NCBI GenBank assembly: GCA_013287135.1 | Contig: JABDEK010000005.1 | Span: 19,127-83,126, forward strand | Direction: 5' to 3' | Source of the DNA: Acidobacteriota bacterium | Lineage (GTDB): Bacteria > Acidobacteriota > Terriglobia > Acidiferrales > UBA7541 | Length of the DNA stretch: 64,000 nucleotides | In this document: positions 53,031 through 61,102 of the stretch, one piece after another | How the letters are laid out: every line of letters begins with the position of its first letter | How positions within the stretch are numbered: position 1 is the first letter of the stretch | Notes under the pieces: generated by a model | What the model was told of the DNA's origin: nothing | The model's input: only the letters and a program-made list of their open reading frames with translations | The model's database searches: none | Program-made: the position numbers and the translations under genes

Positions 53031-53344
53031 TAAACCTCCAAACCGTCAGCCTTTTCGATCACGGCACGTAGCCGCTCTTCCGACGGAGCGCCGGTGCCGT
53101 CCAAATACAAGCGGCACATGAGCCCGACCGCGCGAGATTGTTCGCTCTGCGGTTCAACGTCGTGTCCGTTCACGCGAATAGTTGGTGAACCCGGAAACTT
53201 CAGCGCTTGCGCCATGCGTACATCGGTCACCAGAACTTCGCGGACGTGCGCGTGAAAACTTTCCGGAGACAAAACTGCACGTAAGCGTTGAAGGGCCACG
53301 GCGTGATTCGGACAGTCGGAGACGTAAAACAGTTCAATTTTCAT
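53030..53344 (-). CDS. Small thioredoxin-fold protein
   Basis: A 104-residue protein: IELFYVSDCPNH at the N-terminus is a thioredoxin-like strand and a single redox Cys, with FPGSPTIRVNGHDVEP supplying the cis-Pro motif. Similar proteins accompany metal-resistance operons (sometimes annotated as thioredoxin or alkylmercury-lyase-like). A second Cys (GLMCRLY) is at the middle. It overlaps the merR stop by ATGA. Confidence 0.78.
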   Translation of the reverse strand: MKIELFYVSDCPNHAVALQRLRAVLSPESFHAHVREVLVTDVRMAQALKFPGSPTIRVNGHDVEPQSEQSRAVGLMCRLYLDGTGAPSEERLRAVIEKADGLEV

Positions 53345-53766
53345 GCCACACGCTTATGCTTAGATTTTCCAGCAGCAGCCAGGACTGGGCAAGCGACACT
53401 CTTTCCTCGTGAGCGCTTGAGTTGAGAGTTGCACTTCTTGAGGGCGGCCTTCAGTTCGTCTTCCAACTTCACAAGCCCAGTGCGCTTGGCGTGAATGTCT
53501 TTGATTTTGCGATCGAGCTTCTTGCGCATTTCCGAGCATGCGCGCAGGTCATTGGTTCTAAGAGATAGGAATTCACGAATTTCCGTGAGCGAAAAACCAA
53601 GCGTCTGCAAGTTGCGGATGAATCCCAACGTGGAGAGATCAGCGGCGGAATACAGCCGAAACCCGCCTTGGCTGCGCGCGGGAGCAGCAAGCAATCCATT
53701 GCGCTCGTAAAAACGAATCGCGTCCACGCTCAGTCCTGTGTGTTTGGAAATCTGACCGATTCGCAT
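53341..53766 (-). CDS. MerR-family metal-type transcriptional regulator
   Basis: A 141-residue MerR regulator: winged helix IGQISKHTGLSVDAIRFYERNGLL, arm GFRLYSAADL, a long dimer helix and a C-terminal metal region. Cys occur at positions 77, 112 and 126; the first two are spaced 35 residues apart as in MerR (82/117), the third is five residues farther away. It is the first gene of the operon and, from the promoter structure, likely activates its own operon when metal binds. Confidence 0.88.
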   Translation of the reverse strand: MRIGQISKHTGLSVDAIRFYERNGLLAAPARSQGGFRLYSAADLSTLGFIRNLQTLGFSLTEIREFLSLRTNDLRACSEMRKKLDRKIKDIHAKRTGLVKLEDELKAALKKCNSQLKRSRGKSVACPVLAAAGKSKHKRVA

Positions 53767-53801
53767 GGCGCCTTCTCGTCCTCACAACCTCGCTAGCTTC
53801 T

Positions 53802-53833
53802 AGGCTACACCCTAGAGTCTAGGCCAGAGTCAA
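53802..53833 (-). promoter_or_regulatory. MerR-type promoter/operator of the metal operon
   Basis: On the - strand TTGACT (53828-53833) and TAGCCT (53802-53807) are separated by 20 bp, the overlong spacer typical of MerR-activated promoters. The spacer contains the perfect dyad CCTAGA-C-TCTAGG (53811-53823). It points into the merR gene, 36 bases upstream of its start. Confidence 0.8.
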
Positions 53834-53971
53834 GCGCTTTGTATGGAGAACAGCTCATTTCGGCCCAGGTGACGCCCTCAGTGCATGTTCGCTCCGTGCA
53901 AACAAAAGGAAGTGAAACTTTCGGCCTGCTATCGAATCTGATTGGGCAGCGGAGGGACAACAGGAGGCCTT

Positions 53972-54307
53972 ATGCCGATAATTTCGAAAGACAACAAAGT
54001 GGCTACGCTGATTAATGTGTTTACGGTGGAAGCGGGGAATCAGCAGAAGGTGGTGGACATGTTGGTGGAGACTACGGAGAAGGCTATGAAACATATTCCC
54101 GGGTTTGTTTCGGCGAGCATTCACAAGAGTCTGGACGGAGTGCGCGTCGTTAATTACGCGCAGTGGCGGAGTAAAGAAGATTTTGAGGCGATGAGGAATA
54201 GTCCCGAAGCGCAGAAGCACATGAAACCGTTTTTTGAGATAGCCAAGGTGGATTTTCATTTGTATGAAGTGGCGGACGCGATTGAGGTGCGGGGCGCGTC
54301 GGCGTAG
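53972..54307 (+). CDS. Antibiotic biosynthesis monooxygenase (ABM)-domain protein
   Basis: A 111-residue protein of the dimeric ferredoxin-like ABM fold: ATLINVFTVEAGNQQKVVDM, VSASIHKSLDGVRVVNYAQW and FEIAKVDFHLYEV. AGGAGG lies just before the ATG. Such proteins oxygenate polycyclic substrates or act as quinol monooxygenases; the substrate is unknown. A truncated copy lies at 51886-52085, on the other side of the metal operon. Confidence 0.85.
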   Translation: MPIISKDNKVATLINVFTVEAGNQQKVVDMLVETTEKAMKHIPGFVSASIHKSLDGVRVVNYAQWRSKEDFEAMRNSPEAQKHMKPFFEIAKVDFHLYEVADAIEVRGASA

Positions 54308-54340
54308 GGCGACACTCGAAAAGCAAAAATATAAGGCGAC

Positions 54341-54395
54341 AGCAGGTCCCTCAGGTCTATCCGCAAACAACGCGGATTTCAGGATGACAACGTAA
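54341..54395 (-). repeat. Dispersed repeat, copy 2
   Basis: Inverted relative to copy 1 at 36977-37031; a 55-bp ungapped match with conserved ends. It lies in a gene-free stretch between the ABM gene and the next - strand gene. Confidence 0.7.
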
Positions 54396-54580
54396 GGACA
54401 GAACCACACTCTAAGTCAAAAGCCTCGCCCCGGCTCGCCGGCATGAACTCCACAACATGCATGCTTTCAGACACTCTTCAGGTGCGGATGAGAAATTTGC
54501 GCTCACACAATGGACTTGCAAATACGGCACATAATGTTTGGCAGCTGTTCTAGAAATAGAAAATGGAGAAACTTATCTCA

Positions 54581-54670
54581 ATGAGAGTAGGCGCTCTCGC
54601 GCTGCTTGCGGTACTTGGCTGCGGGTTAATCGGCGCGACAAGGACGACGAAAGTCGAGCGGTTTCACTGA
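54581..54670 (+). CDS. Possible 29-residue lipoprotein-like peptide
   Basis: MRVGALALLAVLGCGLIG has a basic start, hydrophobic core and a lipobox-like VLGC, then only 15 more residues before the stop, which overlaps the convergent gene by seven bases. It could be a tiny lipoprotein or the leftover start of a larger gene. GGAG lies rather far (about 14 bases) upstream. Confidence 0.25.
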   Translation: MRVGALALLAVLGCGLIGATRTTKVERFH

Positions 54671-55980
54671 TCTCCCCATTCCGGATAAGCGGTCAGCGCG
54701 TCAACGTAATTGTGGATTACGTCGGTGTGGGCGTCTTCTTGCCAACCGCCTAGCGAGAGGCTCTTGAACAGGTCGCGGGGGCGGCCTTGGTCGTCAATGG
54801 AATATTCGGTGAAATTTAGGACTTGGCGAGCTTCCTGAGCCAAGGAATCGGAGCTAATGGCTTTGGCGTAGAGGGCGAGGACGGCTCCATAGGTGGAATT
54901 AATACCGTTCCAGGCGTCGCGGTCTTCGTCTTGTTCGTGGCAGACGGTGACGCCGAATTCGCGGTGCGTGAAATTCTTCCGAACGAAATCAATCAAGGTG
55001 GCGGAATCTTCACGCCAAGCTGGGTCGAGGGCTTCTCTTCTCTCCAGCAAGTAACGTGAGAGATTCAGGGGAGCCCAGGCGTTGTGATTGGTGGGATTGT
55101 CGTGGTCTTCGAAGAACTGGGCGAAGAGAGCGCCGCCGTTTTTCGCGCTGGGAATTTGGCGGTCTTTGATCCATTGCCAGAGAGCGGCGCGTGGCGCGGC
55201 AAATTCGGCGTAGCCATGCGCTAGAAGCGCATCGTAGAGGCGCAGGACGTAAGTCATATTGCTGGAAACGGGGCCGCGAGGGGCTCCGCTGCGATAGTCA
55301 GCGCGAAAGGGCCAGGGCGGATTATTAGCCTCGCGGGGGCGCTGATTTTTCGCTAGGACGCGCGCGTTCTGTAATGCTTGCGCGAGATATTTTTTATCTT
55401 GCGTGGCGTCATAGAGCAGGACCAGGGCGTACCCGGCGATGCCGCCTTTGTCGGGTTCGATTTCGTAGGGACGATCGGCTTGCGAACCGCTGTCGGGCGG
55501 TTGAGGGAAGCTGCCGCGGTGTCCGGTGGAACGCGTGAATCGCGGATATTTTCCGGCGTCGGGAGTTAGATCTTCGGTGATCAGATAATCGCCCATTGCG
55601 CGCGCGATCTGCAAAGTTTTGGGATTGCGCTTCCCTCTTAGTTCATAAAACTTCAGATACGAGATGATGCCCATGCCGTTTTGCGTGGCTGGGATGGTGT
55701 CGTTGCGATCGGGCCAAGCGCGCCAATCGTGATCCAAGAAAGTGGTGCTGACGAAAATCGGATAGCCGTGATCGGAGGGAGCGTTTTCGTAAAAGCGCAT
55801 CTCACGGTCGAGCGCGATGTTCCAGGGAATCCATGGGAGCAAATGGGCTGCGGGGTCGAGCTTTGCCTCGTGGCCGGCGATCACGATGGGCTTTGCGGAT
55901 TGGGTGTGAAGAACACCGACGGACGCCGCGATAAAAAAGATGAGGAGAAGGATTGCGACACGCGGAGGTTTCACGTTCAC
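54664..55980 (-). CDS. Secreted protein of probable (alpha/alpha)6-barrel (six-hairpin) fold
   Basis: A 438-residue protein with an N-terminal signal/anchor (VAILLLIFFIAASVGVLHTQ). The mature part has repeating helical pairs rich in aromatic residues (LLPWIPWNIALDREMRFYE, YALVLLYDATQDKKYLAQAL, NAWAPLNLSRYLLERREAL, GVTVCHEQDEDRDAWNGIN). The pattern suggests a toroid as in C5-epimerase or glycoside-hydrolase proteins, but I cannot name the family. Probably periplasmic. Confidence 0.6.
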   Translation of the reverse strand: MNVKPPRVAILLLIFFIAASVGVLHTQSAKPIVIAGHEAKLDPAAHLLPWIPWNIALDREMRFYENAPSDHGYPIFVSTTFLDHDWRAWPDRNDTIPATQNGMGIISYLKFYELRGKRNPKTLQIARAMGDYLITEDLTPDAGKYPRFTRSTGHRGSFPQPPDSGSQADRPYEIEPDKGGIAGYALVLLYDATQDKKYLAQALQNARVLAKNQRPREANNPPWPFRADYRSGAPRGPVSSNMTYVLRLYDALLAHGYAEFAAPRAALWQWIKDRQIPSAKNGGALFAQFFEDHDNPTNHNAWAPLNLSRYLLERREALDPAWREDSATLIDFVRKNFTHREFGVTVCHEQDEDRDAWNGINSTYGAVLALYAKAISSDSLAQEARQVLNFTEYSIDDQGRPRDLFKSLSLGGWQEDAHTDVIHNYVDALTAYPEWGDQ

Positions 55981-56158
55981 CCGCGGATTATAGCGTGAGT
56001 TCCTTCCGGGACCCGTGTCACGGCGTGACGTTAACCCGTTCGATGGGCCACTCTACTCGCTCGCACGCGATAAGTGACTGAATCGGCGCGGCCGTAGTAT
56101 CTTTGCATTCCGTAGAAGCTTTTGTGCATGCGATGAATCTTAGAACTGCGGAGGCGGC

Positions 56159-56923
56159 ATGCTGACGGCGTTCGAAGACGTTCTCGTGGTTTTGGGATGC
56201 ACGCTGTCGTCGCTGATTTTTGTGTGGGTGCTGAATCGCGTTTGGCCAGCGGAGCGGCGGCGCGATCACAATGACATTATCGGGTGGCAAGTAGGCGTGC
56301 TGGGCACAACCTATGCGGTGATTCTGGGATTCATGCTGTACGCGGTGTGGACGTCGTTCCAAGAAGCGGACCTCAACGCGGACACGGAGGCGAATTGTCT
56401 GGTGAGCGTTTTCCGGGTGGCGGATGGATTGCCCGCGGCGCAACGCGATCAAGTTCATAAACTTACTCGGCAGTACGCCGATATCGTGATAACGCAAGAG
56501 TGGCCCACGATGCAGGGCGGAGATTTTGGTTTGGCCGGCCAGCAGACCATCGAGCAATTGTGGACGGCGGTGCTACAAACAAAGCCCGACTCGTTCGCGC
56601 AGCAGACGGCTATGAATCTAGCGCTCACGGAAATTGACAGCATGACGGAACATCGCCGCGTACGACAACTTCAAAGCCAGTCCAAACTGCCCGCGATACT
56701 TTGGATTGTGTTGATTGTAGGCGGGATTATCACCATGCTCTCTTCGTGCATGTTTGGCATCGATAATTTTATGTTGCATGCCGTGCAGGTGGTTTCGCTG
56801 ACTCTGCTGCTCGCGCTCATCCTCGTCGCAATCGCTGATATCGATCGGCCATTTCAAGGTGTAGTTCACGTGCATCCGCGCGGTTTTGAGCGGGCTCGCG
56901 AAGCTTTTGCGCAACATCCGTAA
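56159..56923 (+). CDS. Membrane protein, DUF4239/bestrophin-like
   Basis: A 254-residue protein with two membrane helices at the N-terminus (about 5-28 and 47-70), a cytosolic helical domain, and two at the C-terminus (LPAILWIVLIVGGIITMLSS, VVSLTLLLALILVAIADI). FGIDNFMLHAVQVV and DIDRPFQGVVHV are typical of the DUF4239 family, which resembles bestrophin channels. GGAGG precedes the ATG. Function unknown. Confidence 0.8.
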   Translation: MLTAFEDVLVVLGCTLSSLIFVWVLNRVWPAERRRDHNDIIGWQVGVLGTTYAVILGFMLYAVWTSFQEADLNADTEANCLVSVFRVADGLPAAQRDQVHKLTRQYADIVITQEWPTMQGGDFGLAGQQTIEQLWTAVLQTKPDSFAQQTAMNLALTEIDSMTEHRRVRQLQSQSKLPAILWIVLIVGGIITMLSSCMFGIDNFMLHAVQVVSLTLLLALILVAIADIDRPFQGVVHVHPRGFERAREAFAQHP

Positions 56924-56995
56924 TCCTCCAGCACATTTAAGGTGAACCCTCGGGCAAGGCTACGTGAAAAGAATGTTAAAAGGCAGACCTATGTC

Positions 56996-57024
56996 TTGAC
57001 ATTTCCTACTCGCAAAGATATACG
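56996..57024 (+). promoter_or_regulatory. Sigma-70 promoter of the lactate permease gene
   Basis: TTGACA (56996-57001) and TATACG (57019-57024) with a 17-bp spacer; the start codon follows about 50 bases later with AAGGAG in place. Confidence 0.7.
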
Positions 57025-57074
57025 AGCGCACAGCGTGCCGGCAGTGCAGGCATCGGTACCTGAAGGAGCGTGCG

Positions 57075-58850
57075 ATGCATTGGATTCAGGTATACGACCC
57101 ACTGGGCCACTGGTGGCTCTCCACGCTGGTTGCAGCGCTGCCGATCATCGTGCTGTTCACGCTGCTGGCGGGATTGCGCGTGAAGCCGCACTGGTGCGCG
57201 ATCGCGGGCGCCTGCACCGCGATGCTTGTGGGCATCCTGATATTTCATATGCCGCTGATTTTCGCCGCATCGGCGTTTGCCTACGGCGTGGCGTACGGCA
57301 TGCTGAAAATTGCGTGGATTGTTCTCGCCGCCGTGTATCTGTACGACATCTCCGTTGAAACCGGCCAGTTTGAAATCATGAAGGAATCGATTGCCGGGAT
57401 TACGCCCGACCGGCGTCTGCAAGTGCTGCTGGTGGCGTTTTGTTTTGGCGCGTTCATCGAAGGAGCGGCGGGATTTGGAGCGCCTGTGGCGATTGCGGGC
57501 GCGTTCATGATCGGGCTGGGATTTCGTCCTTTTCATGCTGCGGCGCTGAATCTGATTGCGAATACTGCGCCGGTTGCCTGGGGCGCGATTGGGACGCCGG
57601 TGCACGCATTGGCGGCAGTTTCGGGGCTGCCTGAATCGGATTTAAGCGCGATGATCGGGCGCATTCTGCCGTTTACGGCAGTGATCGTGCCGCTGTGGCT
57701 GGTGCGCACTATGGTGAATTGGCAAGAGACGTTTGAAGTGCTACCGGCGATTATCGTGGTGGGCTTTTCGTTCGCGGTGACGCAGTTCATTTGGGCCAAT
57801 CATGTAGATAGCAACCTGGTGGATATCGCGGCCGCGGTCGTGTCGATCATTGTGACGATTATTTTTCTGCGCTTCTGGAAGCCGAAAAGAATCTGGCGCT
57901 TTGATTACGATAAGCCTGAAGGTGCCCCTGTTGCTGCGGCGCCTCTCCGCGAAGTTGCCGACGATATGGGCGGAAAATGGCCTGCCAAGGATTATGACGA
58001 CTACGTCGCGCCGAAAAAATATCCTGCGCGTGTAGTGCTGAAGGCGTGGATGCCATTTGCAATTCTATCGCTTTTCGTTTTGCTGTGGGGACTGCCGACA
58101 GTGAAGCTCGCGATGAATCAGGCGACTACACCCGCGTTTCGCGTGGTGCAGGCGGACGGAAAAGTTCGCCCAGGGCCGCCGGGATGGAACTGGCCGTATT
58201 TGCACAATTTGATTTCGCGTTCCACACCGGTTGTGGCGAAACCGACTCCGGAAGGCGCGCGTTACGATTTCAACTGGCTTTCGGCGACGGGAAGCGGGTG
58301 TTTTCTGGCGGCTATTCTATCGGGACTGCTGCTCGGCATGAGCCCGGTGGCGTTGATGAAAACATTTTGGCGCACGCTGGTGCGCATGCGTCTGGCAATG
58401 ATAGCGATCTCGTTCATGCTGGGCTTGGGATTTGTGACCCGCTATTCCGGGCTCGACGCGGTGCTCGGTCTGGCTTTCACGCGGACGGGCTGGCTGTATC
58501 CGTTCTTCGGAACATTTCTGGGCTGGCTCGGCGTGGCGCTCACGGGCAGCGACACTTCGTCGAACGCGCTGTTCGGCAGTCTGCAGCGGATCACTTCACA
58601 GCAACTCGGAATTGATCCGGTCCTGATGTGCGCGGCGAATAGCGCGGGCGGCGTGATGGGCAAGATGGTGGATGCGCAATCGATTACTATCGCCACTTCG
58701 GCAACCGAGCAAGTCGGAAACGAAGGCATGATTTTCCGTTTCGTTTTCTGGCACTCGATTGCGCTGGGGGCGATCGTCGGCCTGATCGTGATGCTCTACG
58801 CGTACGTGTTCCCGCATTTTGTTCCACACGGCTTGACCTTCGTGAAGTAA
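57075..58850 (+). CDS. lctP: L-lactate permease family transporter
   Basis: A 591-residue LctP/LldP family carrier with about 13 membrane helices. The signature region FGAFIEGAAGFGAPVAIAG and GFRPFHAAALNLIANTAPVA are intact, and TGSDTSSNALFGSLQ is the family motif near the C-terminus. It takes up lactate or glycolate in symport with protons. A central hydrophilic loop of about 70 residues is longer than in E. coli. No lactate dehydrogenase genes are adjacent. Confidence 0.93.
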   Translation: MHWIQVYDPLGHWWLSTLVAALPIIVLFTLLAGLRVKPHWCAIAGACTAMLVGILIFHMPLIFAASAFAYGVAYGMLKIAWIVLAAVYLYDISVETGQFEIMKESIAGITPDRRLQVLLVAFCFGAFIEGAAGFGAPVAIAGAFMIGLGFRPFHAAALNLIANTAPVAWGAIGTPVHALAAVSGLPESDLSAMIGRILPFTAVIVPLWLVRTMVNWQETFEVLPAIIVVGFSFAVTQFIWANHVDSNLVDIAAAVVSIIVTIIFLRFWKPKRIWRFDYDKPEGAPVAAAPLREVADDMGGKWPAKDYDDYVAPKKYPARVVLKAWMPFAILSLFVLLWGLPTVKLAMNQATTPAFRVVQADGKVRPGPPGWNWPYLHNLISRSTPVVAKPTPEGARYDFNWLSATGSGCFLAAILSGLLLGMSPVALMKTFWRTLVRMRLAMIAISFMLGLGFVTRYSGLDAVLGLAFTRTGWLYPFFGTFLGWLGVALTGSDTSSNALFGSLQRITSQQLGIDPVLMCAANSAGGVMGKMVDAQSITIATSATEQVGNEGMIFRFVFWHSIALGAIVGLIVMLYAYVFPHFVPHGLTFVK

Positions 58851-58869
58851 TAACAAGGTGACCTAGCCG

Positions 58870-59295
58870 ATGCCACAGCCTGCGCCATCTGTGGACGGAA
58901 CTTTCCGAGTTCTCCGGACTATACATTTGGCCATGCTAATCTCCGTCTTTCTCTACATTTGGGTGGCCGAAAAAGTTCTTCGGCATAGCCAGCAAAGTCC
59001 AGATCGACTATTCACCACTTCGATCGCAGTATTGGCTGCAACCATCTTTGTTGCCGCAATTGTCGTGCGAATAAAAATAATCCAGCCAGCGCTCAATTTG
59101 TTGCAGACGAAACCCAGCGACAAACAATCGCTTGTCCGTTGGAGATCCGGAAGCATAATCAGCTTTGTTCTGGCGGAAACCGTGATGATGTTCGGCGTCG
59201 CACTGCGGGCTGTCGGGGTGACGTTAGCTCAATCCGCTCCATTTTACCTTGCCGCAATCGCGCTCATGCTTTTCTTGCGTCCCCGGCGGCCATAG
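58870..59295 (+). CDS. Small four-helix membrane protein of unknown function
   Basis: A 141-residue protein with four hydrophobic segments (MLISVFLYIWVAEKVL, FTTSIAVLAATIFVAAIVV, IISFVLAETVMMFGVALRAV, FYLAAIALMLFL). It starts 19 bases after the lactate permease stop and may be cotranscribed. I recognise no family. Confidence 0.6.
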   Translation: MPQPAPSVDGTFRVLRTIHLAMLISVFLYIWVAEKVLRHSQQSPDRLFTTSIAVLAATIFVAAIVVRIKIIQPALNLLQTKPSDKQSLVRWRSGSIISFVLAETVMMFGVALRAVGVTLAQSAPFYLAAIALMLFLRPRRP

Positions 59296-59393
59296 TTGGC
59301 CACTTCGCGGCCTCTCCCCAGGCTCGTAGGCCGCGGGGAACGACCGGCATGTAGCCTTTTCCCTGCTAGAATCGGGGCGCGGATGGAGGGGGC

Positions 59394-60110
59394 ATGAAGA
59401 TTGATTTGTTGGCGATTGCGGCGCATCCGGATGATGTGGAGCTGACCTGCGGCGGAACGGTGTTGAAGATGGCGCAGGCGGGTTACCGTACAGGCATTCT
59501 CGACCTAACCAAAGGAGAAACGGGGACTCGCGGGACGCCGGAGATTCGTCTGCGCGAAGCGGCGCGGGCTGCGAACATTTTGAAAGCCAGCGTGCGGCGC
59601 AATCTGGGGCTGCCGGATGCGCGTCTGGAAATGCGCGATGAATACAAAATGGCGATCGCGGAAGTGATTCGCGAGTTGCAACCGAAGACGGTGATACTTC
59701 CCTACTGGGAAGGGCGTCATCCGGACCATTACAACGCGGCGAAACTGGGTTACGAGGCTTGCTTTGTGGCCGGGCTGAAAAATTATCCGCTGAGTGGGCG
59801 CGCGTTTCGTCCGTTTAAAATTTTGTATGCGGCGGCATATGAAAATGCGCGTCCCACTTTTTGCTTGGATATTTCGAAACAATTTGAAGCGAGGAGGCGA
59901 GCGATCCTGGCATACAAGTCGCAGTTCGAGCCGCCGGAGAAAGATCGCAAGTCGAAAGTATATTTGCCCCTCGACGAGCTGGAAGCGCGGATGAATCTGA
60001 CGGCTACCGCTTACGGACGCATGATCGGCGTGAAGTACGCCGAGGGATTCATCGTGAAGGAAGCTATGCGCGTGGATGATGTGGTGCAGATGCAGGTGCG
60101 GTCTATATAA
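59394..60110 (+). CDS. bshB1: Bacillithiol-type N-acetylglucosaminyl-malate deacetylase (BshB1-like)
   Basis: A 238-residue LmbE/PIG-L-type zinc deacetylase. The zinc motif AHPDDVE is at residues 10-16, with HPDHY near 110 as the second ligand region, and LTKGETGTRGT is typical of BshB. The reaction removes acetyl from GlcNAc-malate, the second step of bacillithiol synthesis. bshA and bshC are not in the window. GGAGGGGG precedes the ATG. Confidence 0.88.
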   Translation: MKIDLLAIAAHPDDVELTCGGTVLKMAQAGYRTGILDLTKGETGTRGTPEIRLREAARAANILKASVRRNLGLPDARLEMRDEYKMAIAEVIRELQPKTVILPYWEGRHPDHYNAAKLGYEACFVAGLKNYPLSGRAFRPFKILYAAAYENARPTFCLDISKQFEARRRAILAYKSQFEPPEKDRKSKVYLPLDELEARMNLTATAYGRMIGVKYAEGFIVKEAMRVDDVVQMQVRSI

Positions 60111-60615
60111 GTCGAAAGCGCGTTGAGCGAATGTGGCGTCTTTTTTCTCTCATTTGATCGGAGTTTGCGGAGGTGTCCGCCGGCTGGTGGGGTTCCTCTG
60201 GAGCCGCGAATTGGGAACCGCGAGAATTAGGGGTTAACGGGTTGCGCCGCGAGCAGTGCGAATGTTGATGAGTCTTTTGAGGTTAGGCTACGCAACGGCG
60301 CCATAGCAATACTCGTCGCTGACAAGAAGCCTCTTTACTTGAAAGCCGGCGCGAAGCTCTACACGGTAGAAGATCTAATTGCTGGCGAAAGGCCCTATCT
60401 CCAAGGGGGTCGCGGCGAATCCATTTGTCTGTGATCGAGTGGAACAACGCGGTTAGATTGGCAGCCGCTAACCGTGTGGGCCACGGATAAGATTCATCAG
60501 TTCATGCAGGTGGATTTCCTGATCGAATTATGATATCGCGCAGAATCCACAGCGGCGAGCCTGGAAGCCTGGAGAATTCTTTGGCGAAGTAGATTTTCGA
60601 GTTAGGCGAGGACTT
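60111..60615. other. Non-coding stretch
   Basis: About 500 bases without a supportable gene. One open frame (60231-60434) begins LTGCAAS and reads protein-like residues but has no start codon; see the rejected list. Confidence 0.4.
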
Positions 60616-60837
60616 TTAGAACTGGTCGGATTCCTGGGTGTAGGTGAAACCGGGGAGGGCTTGAGCTGTACCGCGACGGTCCACTTTGACTTTTACAGTG
60701 CCTTCGGCCTCGGCGCCGGTTTTGCGCAACAGGGCGTAAGTGGCGATAGCTTCGTTGTAAACCTTAGTAATCAAATAAGATTCGCCGGAATCGTCTTTCT
60801 TCCAGACTTGGCCAACTTGGATTTTACCGACAGGCAT
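60616..60837 (-). CDS. Small soluble protein of unknown function
   Basis: A 73-residue protein starting at the ATG at 60837 (an extended frame to 60921 is possible). The pattern GKIQVGQVWKKDDSGESYL followed by VKVKVDRRGTAQALPGF suggests a small beta-barrel or SH3-like fold. No Cys, membrane helix or recognised domain. Confidence 0.5.
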   Translation of the reverse strand: MPVGKIQVGQVWKKDDSGESYLITKVYNEAIATYALLRKTGAEAEGTVKVKVDRRGTAQALPGFTYTQESDQF

Positions 60838-61102
60838 AGTACGAATGTAGACAGATTCTAGTGAACCGTCAATAACGGTGCGAAGGTCAGATTCGCACTG
60901 GGAACCTGTACGGTGTCCCACGAGGCCATCCTATTGATCAATGACCTTCACCTGAGGCCGCGGCCAACTGCCAAACCGGGCAGTTCGCGCTTGTAAAATC
61001 TTGGCGGGCGGAAAACTAATTGGCAGCGGGCGCCATCCAAGCAATTATCGTGACGGCGCTGGGGTGGGTGTATAATCCTGGCCAAGTTGCCGGGAGGTCC
61101 CC

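Noticed and set aside
60231..60434. 67-codon open frame beginning LTGCAAS and then protein-like residues
   Set aside because: It has no ATG, GTG or TTG start at a sensible place; it may be a lipoprotein remnant but cannot be supported as a gene.
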